Assembly: GCF_000485595.1 (NCBI RefSeq) | Contig: NW_014577141.1 | Span: forward strand, 257,869 to 321,868 | Length of the DNA stretch: 64,000 bases | DNA from: Priapulus caudatus | Taxonomy: Eukaryota > Priapulida > Priapulimorpha > Priapulimorphida > Priapulidae | Direction: 5' to 3' | In this document: piece after piece, positions 46,016 to 58,600 of the stretch | Layout of the letters: every line of letters begins with the position of its first letter | Position numbering within the stretch: the stretch's first letter is position 1 | The notes under the pieces: model-generated | Database searches by the model: none | What the model was told of the DNA's origin: nothing | The model's input: the letters and a program-made list of their open reading frames with translations, nothing else | Made by a program: the position numbers and the translations under genes

Positions 46016-46543
46016 GTCTCAAGCTTCCGAACTTGTTGTGTCAAGATGAAAGCATTATGGGTAATGCCCAATAACGGTGGTATCGCGGTCAAATCAAATA
46101 CGGCGTCCATACGTATGGCGCTCACTCGCTCACTAGTGAGTGAATATATAGCTTTAGAAATGTTTAATAAATAAGCACATTCAGTGCGATAACTTTTTTC
46201 TTTAACTGTAAATAAGTATGTTTAACTTAAAATTACTGAATGCGCTTCTGAAGCTCGTGCATTGTTTTTCTCCCAGAAAGAAAAGCCAAATTACGTGTTT
46301 TCCTCAAGAAGAAAAAATTGTGCATACTAGCATTCACAATAAAAGTGAATAAATACAACTATTGTTTTGCCTGATGCCCATGTATGTGTTCAAACAAAAT
46401 ACATGTGTTCATGCTATTACGTGCAGCTTTTACTAAATTTACACAATACACATTTGTATTTTTATGTCATTCTACATACAACATGAGACACAATGTCTAT
46501 ACTAAGTCGCAACCATTCATAGCAGACCATTTCGTATTTTCAG
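46016..46543. promoter_or_regulatory. Shared 5' region of divergent GLYR1 and HMGCL
   Basis: The GLYR1 start codon is at 46015 (minus) and the first certain HMGCL exon begins at 46544 (plus). No TATA box stands out. Both genes are housekeeping-type, so a bidirectional promoter or overlapping first exons is likely. This is inferred from geometry only. Confidence 0.5.
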
Positions 46544-49500
46544 CTCAGTTCATCTACACTTCCAAAATGTGTGAAAATTGTTGAAGTTGGTCCTAGGGAT
46601 GGGCTACAAAATGTAAAGGTGAGATTTTGTGTCATTATTTCCTCCTAACATTTAGTTGTTTGGCAATACTTAAAGCATTATCTTTGCTGTTTGCCAATAT
46701 TAGCTTAGGGTAAAATAAATTATCAACTGGATATTAACATTCGACTTGTAAGGTCTATCCTAAATTGGTAAGTAATTGGGTCATTTGACTTGAAAAAGAA
46801 ATTCACTGTGTAGGTTAGCACGAGGGAAGCACCTCATGTCATGTAACAACGTCCCAGACGTTATCCTAATGTCTTGTGGTAATCTATGCTAAGTTTAATC
46901 AGACTTCTAAAGGGTTAATTTTAATGTGAAACTATGAACTGGAAAAAAATACTACAATGAAATTTATTTACCGTTGCAGGACATTGTTGCGACCGCAACT
47001 AAAATCGAGTTGATTAATCGTTTGTCGGAGACCGGATTACCTGTCATAGAGGCAACTAGTTTTGTTTCGCCAAAATGGGTGCCACAAGTAAGTAACGTTG
47101 ACATGCGTGACCGCTAACAGCGGAATATATCTGTTAAAAGTTTTTTATGGGATTATTATGATGATTATTATTACTTGGTCACTGCTGCATCTCAATTAAG
47201 CTTCTATTATCAATTATTGTATAAATGGTGGTTTAGAAATAAAGGTCGATAAAATTGGATTGAAGCCATGTCACATCTAAATCATGGTAATTGTAAATAC
47301 TCATTCTGCAGGATTTCTGTGAATTTCCGAGACCAAGATTGTTGGATATGAAATGTCTGTAAACATTTGATTATATCGTATTTTTTAATTTATGCACTGC
47401 TTGAAAGCCAATAGTGTCTGCAATCTGAACATGTACACATAGATCTTCAAATGTTAAAAATGCACGCTAGTGCCTTTTTGTGCTCTTAATTGTCAAATAT
47501 CCTATGTGCACATAATTAGCAGCTGCTGCCATGGTGCTTCTTACCAGGAAGAAAATCAGGGAGTCTCACTATCCGAGCAAAGCGAGGATGCTGCTGGCGC
47601 AAAGCATCCTAGGGGGAGGGTGTGGGAAAAACCGACGATTTTATTTTCATGCAGGGGTAAAATTAGGCCGCCCTCATGCCGTCTCTATCAAATTTCATCC
47701 GTCTCATCCAAGAATAGGCCGTCCAAAAGACGGGTAGATGGGTCTCTGGCTAATACACTGGTGCTTGTCAACTATATTGTTGAAGTATAGTCAACCAACC
47801 TTTTTATATGGATTAATCTGGTTATTACAGATGGCAGACCACACTGAAGTGATGAAAGGAATCGTCAAACATGCTAATGTTCAATACCCTGTTCTTACAC
47901 CAAACGTGAAGGGTTTTGAAATGGCGGTAAGTACTGACAATATTTGTTAAATGTAAAATATATTGGATCAAGTACTTCTCTCTAAAAAGTGAGTGAGTGT
48001 GTGACACTGAGGCAGTATTCTGGTAAAAGGACATTTAGTGTTTGAAGAATAGTTTAGTGCTTCAAGTGTTTGAAGTGTTGTTAGAAGTCTGACCACCACA
48101 TATCAGTAAGTAAGCTAAATGAAATTGTTTTATGTAACGCGGTTTTAAACTTCTACATATTTTTTTTATTTTTTGTGCATGCTAGCGATGATATGAGTTT
48201 CATTTATAAATATGACATTCTGCTTTGATTATTTATTATATTGGCTATACTAAGAACATCAGTAATTTACCATTACTATATTGCTTAGTATGAAGCAGGA
48301 GCAAAGGAGGTGGCCGTATTTGGTGCTGCATCAGAAACATTTTCAAGGTATATTGTAGTACCATGTTTTATTCATTGTACACAACATCATTTATGATATA
48401 ATGTATACCTGTATAAAAGTAATATTTTTGGTCAGCTTTTATTTTCGACTTTTTCGTTGTCATCAAAAAACTACCCAGGCTTCTACTTTGGTTCTGAACT
48501 TTCTGACTTTTACTTGAGATATATAAAACGTGATAATTTTTAAACTAGAAATTGTATGTCTACCTTTACGCAGATTGGACTTATACAGTTTTATTGTATA
48601 ATATAAAGTTATAACCCTATGCAAATATGTGACACTCAAAATTGTGAATTACATGAATGTGCTTAGAAATAGTTGTACTCCTCTTTATATCATGGGCTGA
48701 TAACAATTAAATGAAGAACAGACATGTTCTATTCTTGTTTAGATATTTTCCACGGGTCTTTTGTAGATTCGACCTGTATGTATTTTACCTGTATGTAATG
48801 GAAACTGTAATGCATTTTCTTTCAGAAAAAACACTAATTGTTCCATTGAGGAGAGTCTCAAAAGGATGGAAGACGTCGTTAGCATGGCTAAAGAGAGAAA
48901 TATTCCAGTTCGAGCGTCAGTATAAAGTACAATATTTAAGCGATAGTTTGCTGTTGTATTTTAGTGTTCATAGTAACTTAAGATATTTGTCCGGCAGAGA
49001 ATGTGTTTTATTTGGCATACCGAAGAAGTTATTATAGGCTAAAAGTTGTGAGAATAAAACTCATACGCAGTTGCCATGTTACGCTCTATAGCCCTGCGGC
49101 AACTGTACGCGGGCTATAGTTACTAGAGCTATAACAACTATAGCTACTATAAGTTATAACAACTATAACTACTATAACAACTATATATAATGTTGTTATA
49201 TATAGTCGATATACGCGTGTGTGCTGTAGCTGCAGGTGCGGACTTGTTCTTGCTGCCAGCGGGTCGAATGGGAATTCTTGCCGAGTTGGCCCCTCAATTG
49301 CCAGTAGCAGCAGCACCTCCAAAGCTGACTCACTCATGTAAAGTGACATCCAAACTACATCCTGACTACTCATCCAAAGCAGCCTGTTTCTCATGTAGCT
49401 ATTCCCATTATAAAAAAATTTTTTTTTTTTAATTGGGGCGGAAATAATTTAAACGTGGCGCAACGATTGAAACGGGGGGGGGAGTTTTTCCAAACAGGGC

Positions 49501-50185
49501 GGGCGCGCCCGGTTTGCGCAACGTAGGGAGAAGCCTGCCTCGTCACTGACGTTTGAACGTTTCCGATGTACAATACTCAGTCAATAGACTACCGACGTAT
49601 TGTACCTCGGAAACGTCAGTGACGAGGCAAGTAGCAATTTTCTCATATTTGAATAGTCAATAGACAATACTGTGAGTGTCAATACATAGTCAATATCAAT
49701 AATATGCGAAAAGAGCAATCACATTCACAATAGAAATAGAATATATCAAGAGCGTATTAAGAAGGAGAGCGTACAACGGTGAAATACTGAAACCATGTTG
49801 CAGTATTAGTCGAATTAAGAAACTCTGACCGTTTTATTTTGACGATTCTCTGCAGTACTTGATCAGCTGTCCTACCTTGCTAAGATAAAGCAAAACGCTT
49901 GTCCTCACAGGCACTTGGAATGTCTCAATAAAAAAAAAACGCAGTGGTTACGCGTCCGGAACCGGTCGCCTAGCCTCCAGGCTACGCACCCGGAACCGGT
50001 CGCCTAGCCTCCAGGCTACGCGTTCGGAACCGGTCGCCTAACCTCCAGGCTACGCATCCGGACATCCACTCACACAGTGATTGCGCGACTCGCGTACATG
50101 CATAATTGCGCAACGGGACGCTCTGCTGCCATCTATCCTTTCATCCGTCCTCTCTCGCTCTCTCTCTCTCTCTCTNNNNNNNNNN

Positions 50186-50227
<42 letters not shown>

Positions 50228-53200
50228 GTGTGTGTGTGCGTGTGTGCGCGCGTGTGTGTGTGTGTGTGCGCGCCCCGCGCGCGCGCGCCCGTCGTGTGTC
50301 CGCCTGTACACACAGTGTTTATTTGTAAATAGCTAGAGGATTAATTGCATTTCATTACCAAATAAAAATATGCAAAATACATTAGTCGGTCCTTGTCGTA
50401 CCAGTCCAGGTAATTTCTCGCACACACTCGTATGCGCACGCATGCATGCTCGCACTCACAAGTGCACACACGCACGCGCTCCCGTACGAGCCCACAAATA
50501 AGTACTACATACGCACAAGTGACAGATGATGTTGCGGTAGGTTGATGTTCAATACCAACAAATGGCAATGGGCAAATGGCACAAAAGAGCAGGTTTAGGG
50601 CTGATGTGGATTCGGTGGATATAGCCACCCCTCCATTGCTCCATTAGCGGATATAGCGTCCCCTTTCCAGCAATGTTATCATGAATCAGAAAAAAGTACC
50701 GTATGCATAGAAATGCATGGCGTTATCATGCAACTGTATAGAGACCCCGTTCTTTTATAATAAATTAATATATGTAAATTCAAAAAATAATATATAATAT
50801 AATATTAATAATATATATTAAATTAATATCAGCACTCTATGTGTATTCTGGACCTATACGCTGTCTTGGCTACACAGGTTCTGATGGATATGTGCGTACG
50901 TGTGCATGCATGTGTGCGTGCGTGTGTGCGTGTAGAGTAGTAGTATGTGCATGCAGTAATTAACAGTAGCAGTAGCAACAACTGCAGCAGTACAGGAGAA
51001 GAAGAATAAAGGTACTGCATGGTGGCCCCTCATGCAAGGTCTTCATTACAGTTCACGTACACTGAAATTGAAATGATTCTGATACGATTAAAATGAAGTT
51101 GTAGGCCATATATATACATGTTGGATCACGTGTATACTAGCTGTACATGATCGAGTGTATAATCGATATACGTCATATCTGTATATATTATACGCTATAC
51201 ATATATAAATATAGGCCTATATATCAAGAGTCCATAATAGAGACGCTATTATATATATATATATATATGCTATTATATATATATATATCAGTTGAGCGCT
51301 GTTGCTCTGCAGCACTTGTTGGTACAAGTTACATCTCTTATAATCATTGTATTTGCATTCACGTTGAACAAAGGCATGATCAACCACCGTAAATCACTTC
51401 CATAACCATATTCTTCTATATTCTTATTCCGATTCCTACTTCCATTTCAGCTATGTGTCATGTGTGCTTGGTTGCCCGTACGAAGGAAAAATCGAGCCGC
51501 AGTCTGTTGCTAAGGTAAAGTTCTGCGCGTAACGTTCTCCCCTGCGTCCGAACTTCTCTTCGCTCGTGTCCTTCACTCATCGTTTACTCTGTCGCATCGT
51601 TAATTCTTCACTCATCATGTTTTCCGGCGAACACGCGAAGCCTCGCGGATAACGCCGTTGCCGTGACGACCGCCTCTGTCTCCGCAGGTCGTCGAGAAGC
51701 TCTACGACATGGGTTGCTACGAGATCTCGCTGGGCGACACGATCGGCGCCGGCACGCCGGGAGAGATGCGCCGCCTGGTGGACGCCGTCACGGCGCGCGT
51801 GCCTGTCGATGCGATCGCCGTGCACTGCCACGACACGTACGGACAGGCCCTCGTTAACATCCTCGTCGCACTGGAGGTGCGTGCGCGCTTACATTATCTA
51901 CTGTATTACAGTTACATTACCTACTCTATTACAGTTATGTTACGTACTGTATTAGAGTTATATTCAGAGATGAGAATTTCCCGCGGTTCCCCGCGCTTTT
52001 CACTTTCGAAATTTATCAATTTTCCAAATCGTTCAAATCATTGAGAAAACTGTAGGAGGGTGTACTGCCACCCGCGGACATTGGAAAAATGTCCCGCGGC
52101 TAGTGATGCTCTTTTACCGTCTGACCCCGCCATCCCGCGATCGACAAATGTACTATTCATTCGCGCACTGCGTGAAGAAGCTAGTTTTCGAAAATTCTGT
52201 GCCTCAAAATGCATCTGCAAGCCTCTAATTAAAAAACAATTTCTGAAGGAGGACTCCCAGACCCCCCAAAAAAGTTCTTTGCACCTGCAGTGTACAATGT
52301 AGCGCTTTGCTCTATGCTACCAGTAAGTAGAAATATATCTCACAGATTTTGTCCGGGGCCGCCATTCTCATCTCTGTACATTACGTACTGTATTACAGTT
52401 ATATTGTATATTGTACTTCTGGTGTGCTTATGTTACGTATTGACTGTATCAAACTTATGATTCTACTTATGATTCTACTATGATTCTACTATGATTCTAC
52501 TTTTGATTGTACTTTACATTACAATCACGTAATGCATACATTATCATATGTATTATGTTATAGCTGCGTTGGCCGTCATACACAGTGTACCTCTCAGTCA
52601 GTGACTTGATTCTCAGATGTCTTGAGATAGCTTAAATTGAAGTGCATTTCAGTTAAGTGAAGGTCAAAATGCGGGTGGCGACACACCTAATTAACATACC
52701 TGTTTCCACTCTATCTCTGTGTGTTTAGGGCGGCATTACCGTCGTGGATTCGTCGGTGGCGGGACTCGGTGGCTGTCCGTATGCCCCCGGGGCTAGCGGT
52801 AACGTGGCCACAGAAGATGTCGTGTACATGCTGGACGGGCTCAAGATACAGACGGTAAGACGTGTCTCGTATCCCTTTAGCCAGCGGAGCATCCCCAACC
52901 TCTGCTGCGAGTCCATTATTTCACAGTCGTCTGTCGTGATTCCGATTGCCGTAGGTGATTGCTGAGAGGGGTGCTGCGGGTGTGATGGTGAAGGGGGTTA
53001 CACCGAGACTGTCTTCCACGAACCATTGATCTTACAACTGCCTGATGGGTTTTATGTCTTGTTTGTCTTCTGTTGGTGTGTTATGTTGGACATTTTTTCA
53101 TCCTAATTTTTTACGTAGAGCTGTGAGGGTGTTGTAAGTACGGTAGATTGTGTAGTTCGAGTGTAAGACAAGTGGAATGATGTTTGTAGTTACCGTTAGT

Positions 53201-53427
53201 GTTTTTACTATATATTACTAGGACTATTTACTATATTTATTTATGTAGTGTTCCTATTTTCAATAACCAGAAACGATATAAAATTTAATATTTTTCATGT
53301 AAATTTTTTGGTGATTTATTTCCAGGGTGTGGATCTACAGAAGCTGATAGGTGTTGGTGAATTCATCTGCCACAAACTGAACAGAAAAAGCAATTCTAAA
53401 GTATCGCAGGCTCTTAGCAAACTATGA
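46544..53427 (+). CDS. HMGCL: Hydroxymethylglutaryl-CoA lyase
   Basis: Cleaves HMG-CoA to acetyl-CoA and acetoacetate, the last step of leucine breakdown and of ketone-body formation. Nine coding exons with matching phases: 46544-46618, 46980-47087, 47831-47926, 48289-48347, 48826-48915, 51451-51514, 51688-51876, 52729-52854 and 53326-53427, giving 302 residues of TIM-barrel domain. Visible active-site motifs are [11 protein letters not shown] (Arg-Asp), [24 protein letters not shown] (metal-binding His pair) and the signature [17 protein letters not shown] with catalytic Cys. The protein ends [12 protein letters not shown], a canonical peroxisomal SKL signal. The cysteine found four... three residues from the end in human HMGCL is Ser here. 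The mitochondrial-targeting first exon lies upstream and is uncertain; a candidate is 45941-46060, in phase, with a basic, acid-free translation. Sequence identity to the family is high throughout. Confidence 0.95.
49081..49140. repeat. Foldback terminus, CCCGCGTAC family (fragment)
   Basis: CTCTATAGCCCTGCGGCAAC, then TGTACGCGGGCTATAGTTAC and TAGAGCT, matches the ends of the elements at 63110-63181 and 63375-63985. It is followed by ATAACAACTATA repeats to 49205. Confidence 0.65.
49533..49628. repeat. Inverted repeat hairpin in an HMGCL intron
   Basis: GCCTCGTCACTGACGTTT pairs with AAACGTCAGTGACGAGGC, and GTACAATAC pairs with GTATTGTAC, around a short loop. A foldback of about 95 bp. Confidence 0.7.
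49745..49930. mobile_element. Internally deleted copy of the 39785-40345 element
   Basis: AAGAGCGTATTAAGAAGG, GAAACCATGTTGCAGTATTA and TTATTTTGACGATTCTCTGC match the 40200-40345 end in inverse orientation, and CACTTGGAATGTCTCAATAA corresponds to 39815-39840. The centre of the longer copy is missing. Confidence 0.6.
49955..50065. repeat. 34-bp tandem repeat, about 3 copies
   Basis: The unit is GGAACCGGTCGCCTAGCCTC followed by CAGGCTACGCACCC. Each contains the dyad TAGCCTCCAGGCTA. Confidence 0.9.
50154..50280. repeat. (TC)n - gap - (GT)n microsatellite
   Basis: TC repeat, then 10 N at 50176-50185, then a GT repeat grading into GCGC. Confidence 0.95.
51236..51292. repeat. (TA)n microsatellite
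   Basis: Two TATATA blocks separated by GCTATTA. Confidence 0.9.
51964..52378. mobile_element. ~410-bp element with CAGAGATGAGAAT ends in an HMGCL intron
   Basis: CAGAGATGAGAAT at 51966 and ATTCTCATCTCTG at 52363-52375 form 13-bp terminal inverted repeats. The interior is more GC-rich than the intron (CCCGCGG, GGACTCCCAGACCCCC). No transposase frame. Consistent with a non-autonomous hAT-like or similar element; no convincing target-site duplication. Confidence 0.65.
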
Positions 53428-53670
53428 TGAAAACTAGCATAAAGCATAATTATTATATAACTAGTTGTTATATATGATAACAGGCTATCAGCAGGCTATG
53501 ATCTTGCAATTTAGTATTATCATGATCATGAAATCAAATATAGCAAGAGTGAAGGTTATTGATGATGGCGACCCCAGCAGTTAGAAACCGGTGTGCTAAT
53601 GTTTATGAATATGCTTGAATACTAACAATTCTTTTGAATATAGGGTAAAATGTAACAAACAGTGCTGTGG

Positions 53671-53941
53671 AATAAAGTAGGCTTCTTAATATTCCTAAGA
53701 TGGTGCCATTTTATTAAATTAACAAGTAAATAGTACGAAATTGCATGCAGGTGAATATACACATATAGCAAGAGAGTTAATCAGGTAGTTAAAGATGCAT
53801 AGCTGTTGTTATATGCACGGATGAAAGAGAGCATTATTAAACTGTGATCATAGTTGCTTAATTTTTTCATGACTGTACAGATAATTATTTTTAGATAGTT
53901 ATGTAAGTTATTGCAAAATGTCATGAATAAACATGTATATA
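53671..53941 (+). terminator. HMGCL polyadenylation signals
   Basis: AATAAA at 53671-53676 (244 bases past the stop) and again at 53936-53941. Either could be used. Confidence 0.55.
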
Positions 53942-55613
53942 GTTACACAAGAAACTTGATTGTATTTGTAGAATTGCTACTTGCATTTGTGCATTGAAAT
54001 TCTGTTATTCTTGACATTTTATCATTGAAAACATTAATATTAGTATATTTTAATCAAATTGGGTATAAAAATGTGGAATGCAATTTTATTAATATAAAAC
54101 ATGCAGATGACATCATAATTGCGTGTTATTTTGCACGGATTTGAGCCACGAAAATAAAGGACAACACGTTAGAATGCATTGTTTACGCACAACATGCCTT
54201 TTTATTATATTACGAGACGGTACAATACAAAATTAAACATAATAAATAATGTTCTGTAAAACAGTAATAAAAGTCATACTGCCTTGGTTGAAAAACCTCT
54301 TACATTTGTAAATTGTGGAATGCTACAAAGAAAAATCTCGACTGCATCCCTATCTAGCACTGACGTTAAGTATTATAAGCAAGCAACGTAACAATTTCTT
54401 GCCTTACTGTGATAGTCAGGTTTGTAAGAATTAGAAGATACGTGTGCAAGAAAGGTGTGAGAATGACTACTGATTTCTTCTTGTTTGAATTTTTGAGTGA
54501 TTGTTAATTAAAACAAGTAGACTTTTTCTCAGCTTCTTTCACAGAAACGCCAGTGATCATTCACACACTATTATTTCTCATACCCACATATTATTAAACA
54601 TCTGAGTGTGACTGCGACACAGAAAAGTATTGTTGTTTTGCAGGAACTAATAATACATTCGCTATTAGAGCCCATGGCACAATTATTTTTAGTCTGTTTC
54701 TGAGCTCGCCTATAAAAAGAACAACTTTATTTATATTAGGGTCTAAAATACAGGGCACAAGAAATATCTTGTAACATCAAACAAAAAGAAGCTGCCATCT
54801 AGTTAGAATATTTATAATATCATTGGCAGCAGCAGCATACAGACTAGCATGGAATTGATGTGCTTGACTAAGCAATACGCGAGATAATGGATGGGATTGA
54901 GAATCGAAAAGTCACATGCACTGTCCATTGGAATGTATTCAATCATCAACAACGATAATAACAAAAAAACAAGAAGATTGGAAGCATTACATAAATCACA
55001 ACACGGTAGGTAATTCAGAGATTCTGAAGTTTGAGAATGATTTGACATTAAAAATCTGTGAAATAAAAAAAAACATACAGTAGTAATCGCTAATCACAGG
55101 TAAGAGGTAAATAAACTATAGACTATTGGGGGAATGGAAAAAGTTTCCTCAGTTCTCTCACCATAAATAGAAACTATAGCAGCAGCATGCCCACACAAGG
55201 TCCCAGCTCCACATAACCTTGAGGTATTAGATCAACAATATATTAACATCATATTAATGGATTTGATGAGATTCTCTAAATGGAAATGCATAATTTGATC
55301 ATAACTGGAAAATTTTCAACAAATGATGTCATGATTTTACCCAAGAGAGAATCAGTGCATAAATAATCAACACGGCATGATTACTGGGAATCTGATATGA
55401 CAATTGTAAACTTCACATTTAAAACTGCTTTTTTTCATTTGATCTAACTGCACAAACATGTGCTTACCATGATATTCGTAATGGTATTTACGACTGACAT
55501 AACACATGCCCCTAATCAAATGTGCAATAATGGCACGAGTTCTTCCCTCTAAATATATATTTAGTCTAGCCATAATTACTTCATGACAGCACATCCACGA
55601 CATTAACACCATC
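53942..55613. other. Intergenic space between convergent HMGCL and GGT genes
   Basis: AT-rich, without exon-like segments on either strand. Confidence 0.5.
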
Positions 55614-55619
55614 TTTATT
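55614..55619 (-). terminator. Polyadenylation signal of the GGT-like gene
   Basis: TTTATT on the plus strand, AATAAA on the coding strand, about 80 bases after the stop codon at 55698. Confidence 0.55.
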
Positions 55620-55697
55620 ACAATAGACGCTTAGTTAGCAAGGCCCACTATAAGACTTGATGCATAGTCACTAGTGTCCATCGTAACTATAACAGCA

Positions 55698-58600
55698 TCA
55701 GTCACAACAGTAGTTAGCCAGCATTTCACCTGCAAGTCAACTGCGAAAACAAATGACCTTTCGGTCATCCATAACTTGGCAAACCCGATCACGTGAAGTC
55801 AACATGACAGTGATCACCAACATTTCCCCTTCTGACAATATTACCTAGTCTCCAAGTATTGTCTCTCTATCACCAACGTTAGGCGGTGGCATACGGATAC
55901 TTATCAGTGTGACAGTGGTACACAGGTTACACACATGAAAATTAGTACTTCGCGATCTTACCAGTACCCCGCGAGTCGGCGTGACCTGCGATGATATCTT
56001 CAGTTTTGTCGAGGACGTTAACAACACCGATTCCTTTCGGCACACTCTCTATGTTGTGTCCCTTCGCTTTCAGCCCATCGACTGTACTGCGCGGAAAATC
56101 CTCTGCAAAACAGCATCGACAAACTTTGATTAGCTAGCTTTCATTGCATGTACGCGTGGGAAATCTTAAGCATTCACAGATACGTGACGTATATCAAACG
56201 TAAATGGTGAACTCCGAGTTGCAATCAGAAAAAAATTGTAGTAAAGGTTACCTTCTATGTAGACTTTATTGGAGCGTGCGTCGGGGTGGAGACGAGGAGA
56301 CTCTATCGCGTCAGTCACAGAGCTTCCCCCACTAATGATACTAACCATTACCTGCACAAAGTTTACAGTCGTTACAGTTACACGATCGCAGAGATACAGC
56401 CACTCCCAAGATATTAATCTGTATCTATCTACTGTAGGTATGCATGGCTACTATTTTTGAGGACGTGGAAGAAACAAAGATCTAACACAGTTCGAACAGA
56501 GATGGACACAGTTTCCAAGCTTTTTAATGGTGTTATGTATTGAATTCCCAAATCTCTAACAACATATGATAGATGATTATATTATTTTCTAATTTGACAT
56601 CTAGCGCAGAAAAAACATTCAAGAACATTAAAGCTATTTACACGCAACACCTTGAGCAAGCATGCAATGTCTAATCATGAGTAGCCTAATCACACCTGTA
56701 CGAGGCTGCTAATGATGTGGCTTCCTTTCGTGGCACCGCTAGCTCCTCTAAGCCCACATGGTTTGTCTAGTTTTTGGAAGATGAGAGGTGCCATATCGGA
56801 CAAAGGTCTTTTACCAGGCATCATCTGGTTTTCCTGCCAAGAATACAAAGCATTATATTAATCAAGTAAACTTATTAGACTATTAAACTCTTGGAAAATC
56901 TGTTCATATATCTGTTACAAACCTTGTTAGCAATGCTCAACGATTTCGGTGAATTCGGTATGTAGAATCATTAACAAGAACTATGAAAATAAGATTTGAA
57001 AAAAGAACACTGTGGAATGCAAGGGAGGGGTAAAGAGTCAACTCTTGTACCACACCCTTTAGATCATACCGGATTATGTGTACTCCTATCAAAATCTAGT
57101 ATGGCATCATTCAGCAGAATACCAGAGCTTGTCATGATTTTAGATCCGAAAGGAGACCCCAATGAACTGAAACGGGGAAATGCGTAAGCAACCATTACGA
57201 ATATTCATTAATCACAAACAGTTCAAAATCAAACAATATAATGAACACGATTCGATCAATCGACAATCCTCAGACACCTAGATATTTCTGAAGCTGGGAG
57301 CTAACATCAGTTAATGCTGTTCAATCAGTAGACAATCCACAGACACCTATATCCACAGATATTTCCGAAGCCGCGAGCTAACATCAATTGGACACGCCAC
57401 GCAGTGTGGCTCCAGATCGGTTTTCCTCATGCCGCTGGCGAGGGCATTTCACGCTGATCGGTACCTTGTCACGGACACCACGACGTCGTCCTGGTCTATG
57501 ACAGATACGTGTGCAGTTCCCTGCCTCTCGCTGCCTTCTACGAATGGCTCATAGTCACCGATGACCGAATCGACGCTGATCTTGCTCCGGAGCAGAGCAG
57601 CTGCCTCCTTGCTGTCGTGGACAACACATAAACGCGATCAGTAGTTCCCCAGTCACGAAACACTATTTAGATATGCACACGATTGCATGTGCATTCAATG
57701 CTTATACCACGGAACCATTCATTACGTTTTCACATCAAGCAGTAACATAAACTCGTGATGAACATTTTGAAATGGCTAATGACGCGAACTCACTCGAGCA
57801 TTAGTTTGGTTATATTATCCACACGTGGTTGGAAGTCTGGGTCCCCTAGACTAGACTGCTGTGCAAATGCGAATTTTAGTGCCTGCAAATTAAAATGCAG
57901 TTTAAATCGTGAAACTCACATGCTATCCGAACTACAAACTAAACAAGTACACTAATGTGTCTCACACGTAACGTTCTCATTAAAACATGTTCTGACAAAT
58001 AGACTGTCTATTCGAAAGAATCTAGAGTTGAACTCACGAAGTAAATACCAGCCAATCACAGCCGAGCGAGAACAGTCTATTACGTACAAATGAAGAAAAT
58101 GTTCATGAAATGGTCAAATTCAGACAAGGCAAAGTAGAACACGTGTGTACGCCTAGCACTATGTTGTTTATGGCTGTGCTTACTTCAATGATGCAATGGT
58201 ATGTGTAGTTGCTCCTCAAATTGTCAGCTTTGATACCCAATCCCTCGAGGATGTTAAGAGCAGACAGGACTACTGCACCGGATGCAGGTGCCCCAACAGT
58301 ACGCATGTTATACCCTGCAAAATAACCAAAATATTTGTTGTAATATACCGAAAAGATAAAACAATTCTATATGGAACTGGACTAACTTGGCTTATGACAG
58401 CTTCAACATAATTTTATTACATACGATATAAGTTTACAAGTTCACACACTTCATCAAACAAGCACCAAAGCACCAAGCCATCGCATTATCAAAGTAAATG
58501 CAATTTTCACCACTAAAGTTTTGTGAGATTGCTTATTATCATAGTACCAGATGCACTCAACACATTTGAAAATTAAGATATAGCCTTAATCTGTGTGCCA

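Noticed and set aside
47531-47790. Frames in the HMGCL intron with GRPKDG-type ends
   Set aside because: No domain recognised, and they interrupt nothing in the HMGCL exon series. Probably an anonymous repeat.
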